Below, in pieces: positions 5,000 to 5,313 of a stretch of DNA of 5,313 bases. The notes below the pieces were generated by a model, which saw only the letters and a list, made by a program, of their open reading frames with translations, had not been told where the DNA came from and made no database searches. Where the stretch lies: NCBI GenBank assembly GCA_905194675.1, contig CAJJTG010000076.1, positions 1-5,313 of the forward strand, in the 5' to 3' direction. Source of the DNA: an uncultured Collinsella sp. (GTDB lineage: Bacteria; Actinomycetota; Coriobacteriia; Coriobacteriales; Coriobacteriaceae). Position 1 is the stretch's first letter, and each line of letters starts with the position of its first letter. The translations under genes and the position numbers were made by a program.

Positions 5000-5087
5000 T
5001 GCGCGCCAATCGCCGTCAGGCGGTTCAATCGTCGCGCAGACGAAAAGGCACACGGTGTCGTGCGGTGTCCTCGCGCGGTGCCGCACG
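5000..5087 (+). promoter_or_regulatory. Structured leader upstream of the excisionase-like gene
   Basis: Two stem-loops occur in series. The first pairs TGCGCG (5000-5005) with CGCGCA (5033-5038) around an inner CGCC-GTCA-GGCG hairpin (5011-5022). The second pairs CGTGCGG (5059-5065) with CCGCACG (5081-5087). GGTGTC is repeated at 5054-5059 and 5064-5069. No T-run follows, so neither is a terminator. They could be a translational control leader or protein binding sites before the start at 5105. GC-rich DNA forms such stems easily, so confidence is limited. Confidence 0.4.
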
Positions 5088-5104
5088 GAAAGATTGGAGG
5101 AACC

Positions 5105-5313
5105 ATGGCACGCACAGCCGAATGCGCCGCGCCCGAGGGCAACCAAGATCGCGGCGAATGGATGACGGTAATCGAGATGCAGGAGTACATGAGGGCGAGC
5201 CGAAACAAGGCGTACGACCTCATCTGGTCGGGAGAGATCGACTCATACAGGCTCGGAAGGAAGCTCCTGGTGTCGAGGGCGTCAGTGGACGCCTACATCG
5301 AGTCGAGGAGCGG
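5105..5313 (+). CDS. Excisionase-family DNA-binding protein (partial, cut by window end)
   Basis: ATG 5105 follows GGAGG (5096-5100) by four bases, and 69 codons are visible before the window ends. Residues 21-69 are a typical MerR-like helix-turn-helix of the excisionase (HTH_17) type: Glu-Met-Gln-Glu-Tyr-Met-Arg-Ala-Ser-Arg-Asn-Lys-Ala-Tyr-Asp-Leu-Ile, then Ser-Gly-Glu-Ile, Tyr-Arg-Leu-Gly-Arg-Lys (wing) and Val-Ser-Arg-Ala-Ser-Val-Asp-Ala-Tyr-Ile-Glu. The first 20 residues are a non-conserved lead. Proteins of this size and type usually direct excision of integrated elements and sit next to a tyrosine integrase gene; some are plain regulators. Together with the att-like sequence at the left end, this supports an integrative element. 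The family call is firm; the excisionase role is inferred. Confidence 0.8.
   Translation, partial: MARTAECAAPEGNQDRGEWMTVIEMQEYMRASRNKAYDLIWSGEIDSYRLGRKLLVSRASVDAYIESRS

Noticed and set aside
1..5313. CRISPR array, tRNA, rRNA or a complete insertion sequence
   Set aside because: No regular spaced repeats, no cloverleaf or rRNA segments, and no transposase were seen on either strand.

Overview
The window is about 5.3 kb of GC-rich accessory DNA with strong AGGAGG-type ribosome binding sites and frequent AGG arginine codons. This would fit a high-GC Gram-positive bacterium, possibly an actinobacterium of the Coriobacteriia type, but that is inference from composition only. It looks like one end and the cargo of an integrative element. 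The first 17 bases match, on the minus strand, the end of a typical guaA gene (Ile-Glu-Trp-Glu-stop), a known integration target. The right edge starts an excisionase-like gene, which often sits beside an integrase.

Layout. 1-469: a putative attachment site, then a stretch without a convincing gene that holds an imperfect inverted repeat. 470-1632 (+): an AbiF-type abortive infection gene with a HEPN R-x4-H motif, followed by two tandem copies of a small structured RNA. Each RNA has its own sigma70-like promoter and a T-run terminator. The two copies differ in sequence but fold into the same two-hairpin shape with GNRA loops and compensatory changes. 1658-3597 (-): a three-gene operon coding for a tail-anchored NERD-domain nuclease-like protein, a small single-span membrane protein, and a second tail-anchored protein. 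The first and third proteins share an N-terminal helical domain with no gaps in the alignment. The third gene carries a +1 frameshift at a run of six G. 3725-4594 (+): a divergent XRE-family regulator. 4595-5104: a region with no supported gene, holding one clear terminator and several hairpins or repeats. 5105-end (+): the excisionase-like gene, cut by the window.

Reading as a whole: the AbiF/RNA pair is probably an RNase toxin with an RNA antitoxin acting in phage defence. The NERD operon with its divergent regulator is a good candidate for a second, possibly undescribed, membrane-bound defence or conflict system. The functional statements rest on motif reading and family knowledge; no database search was possible.
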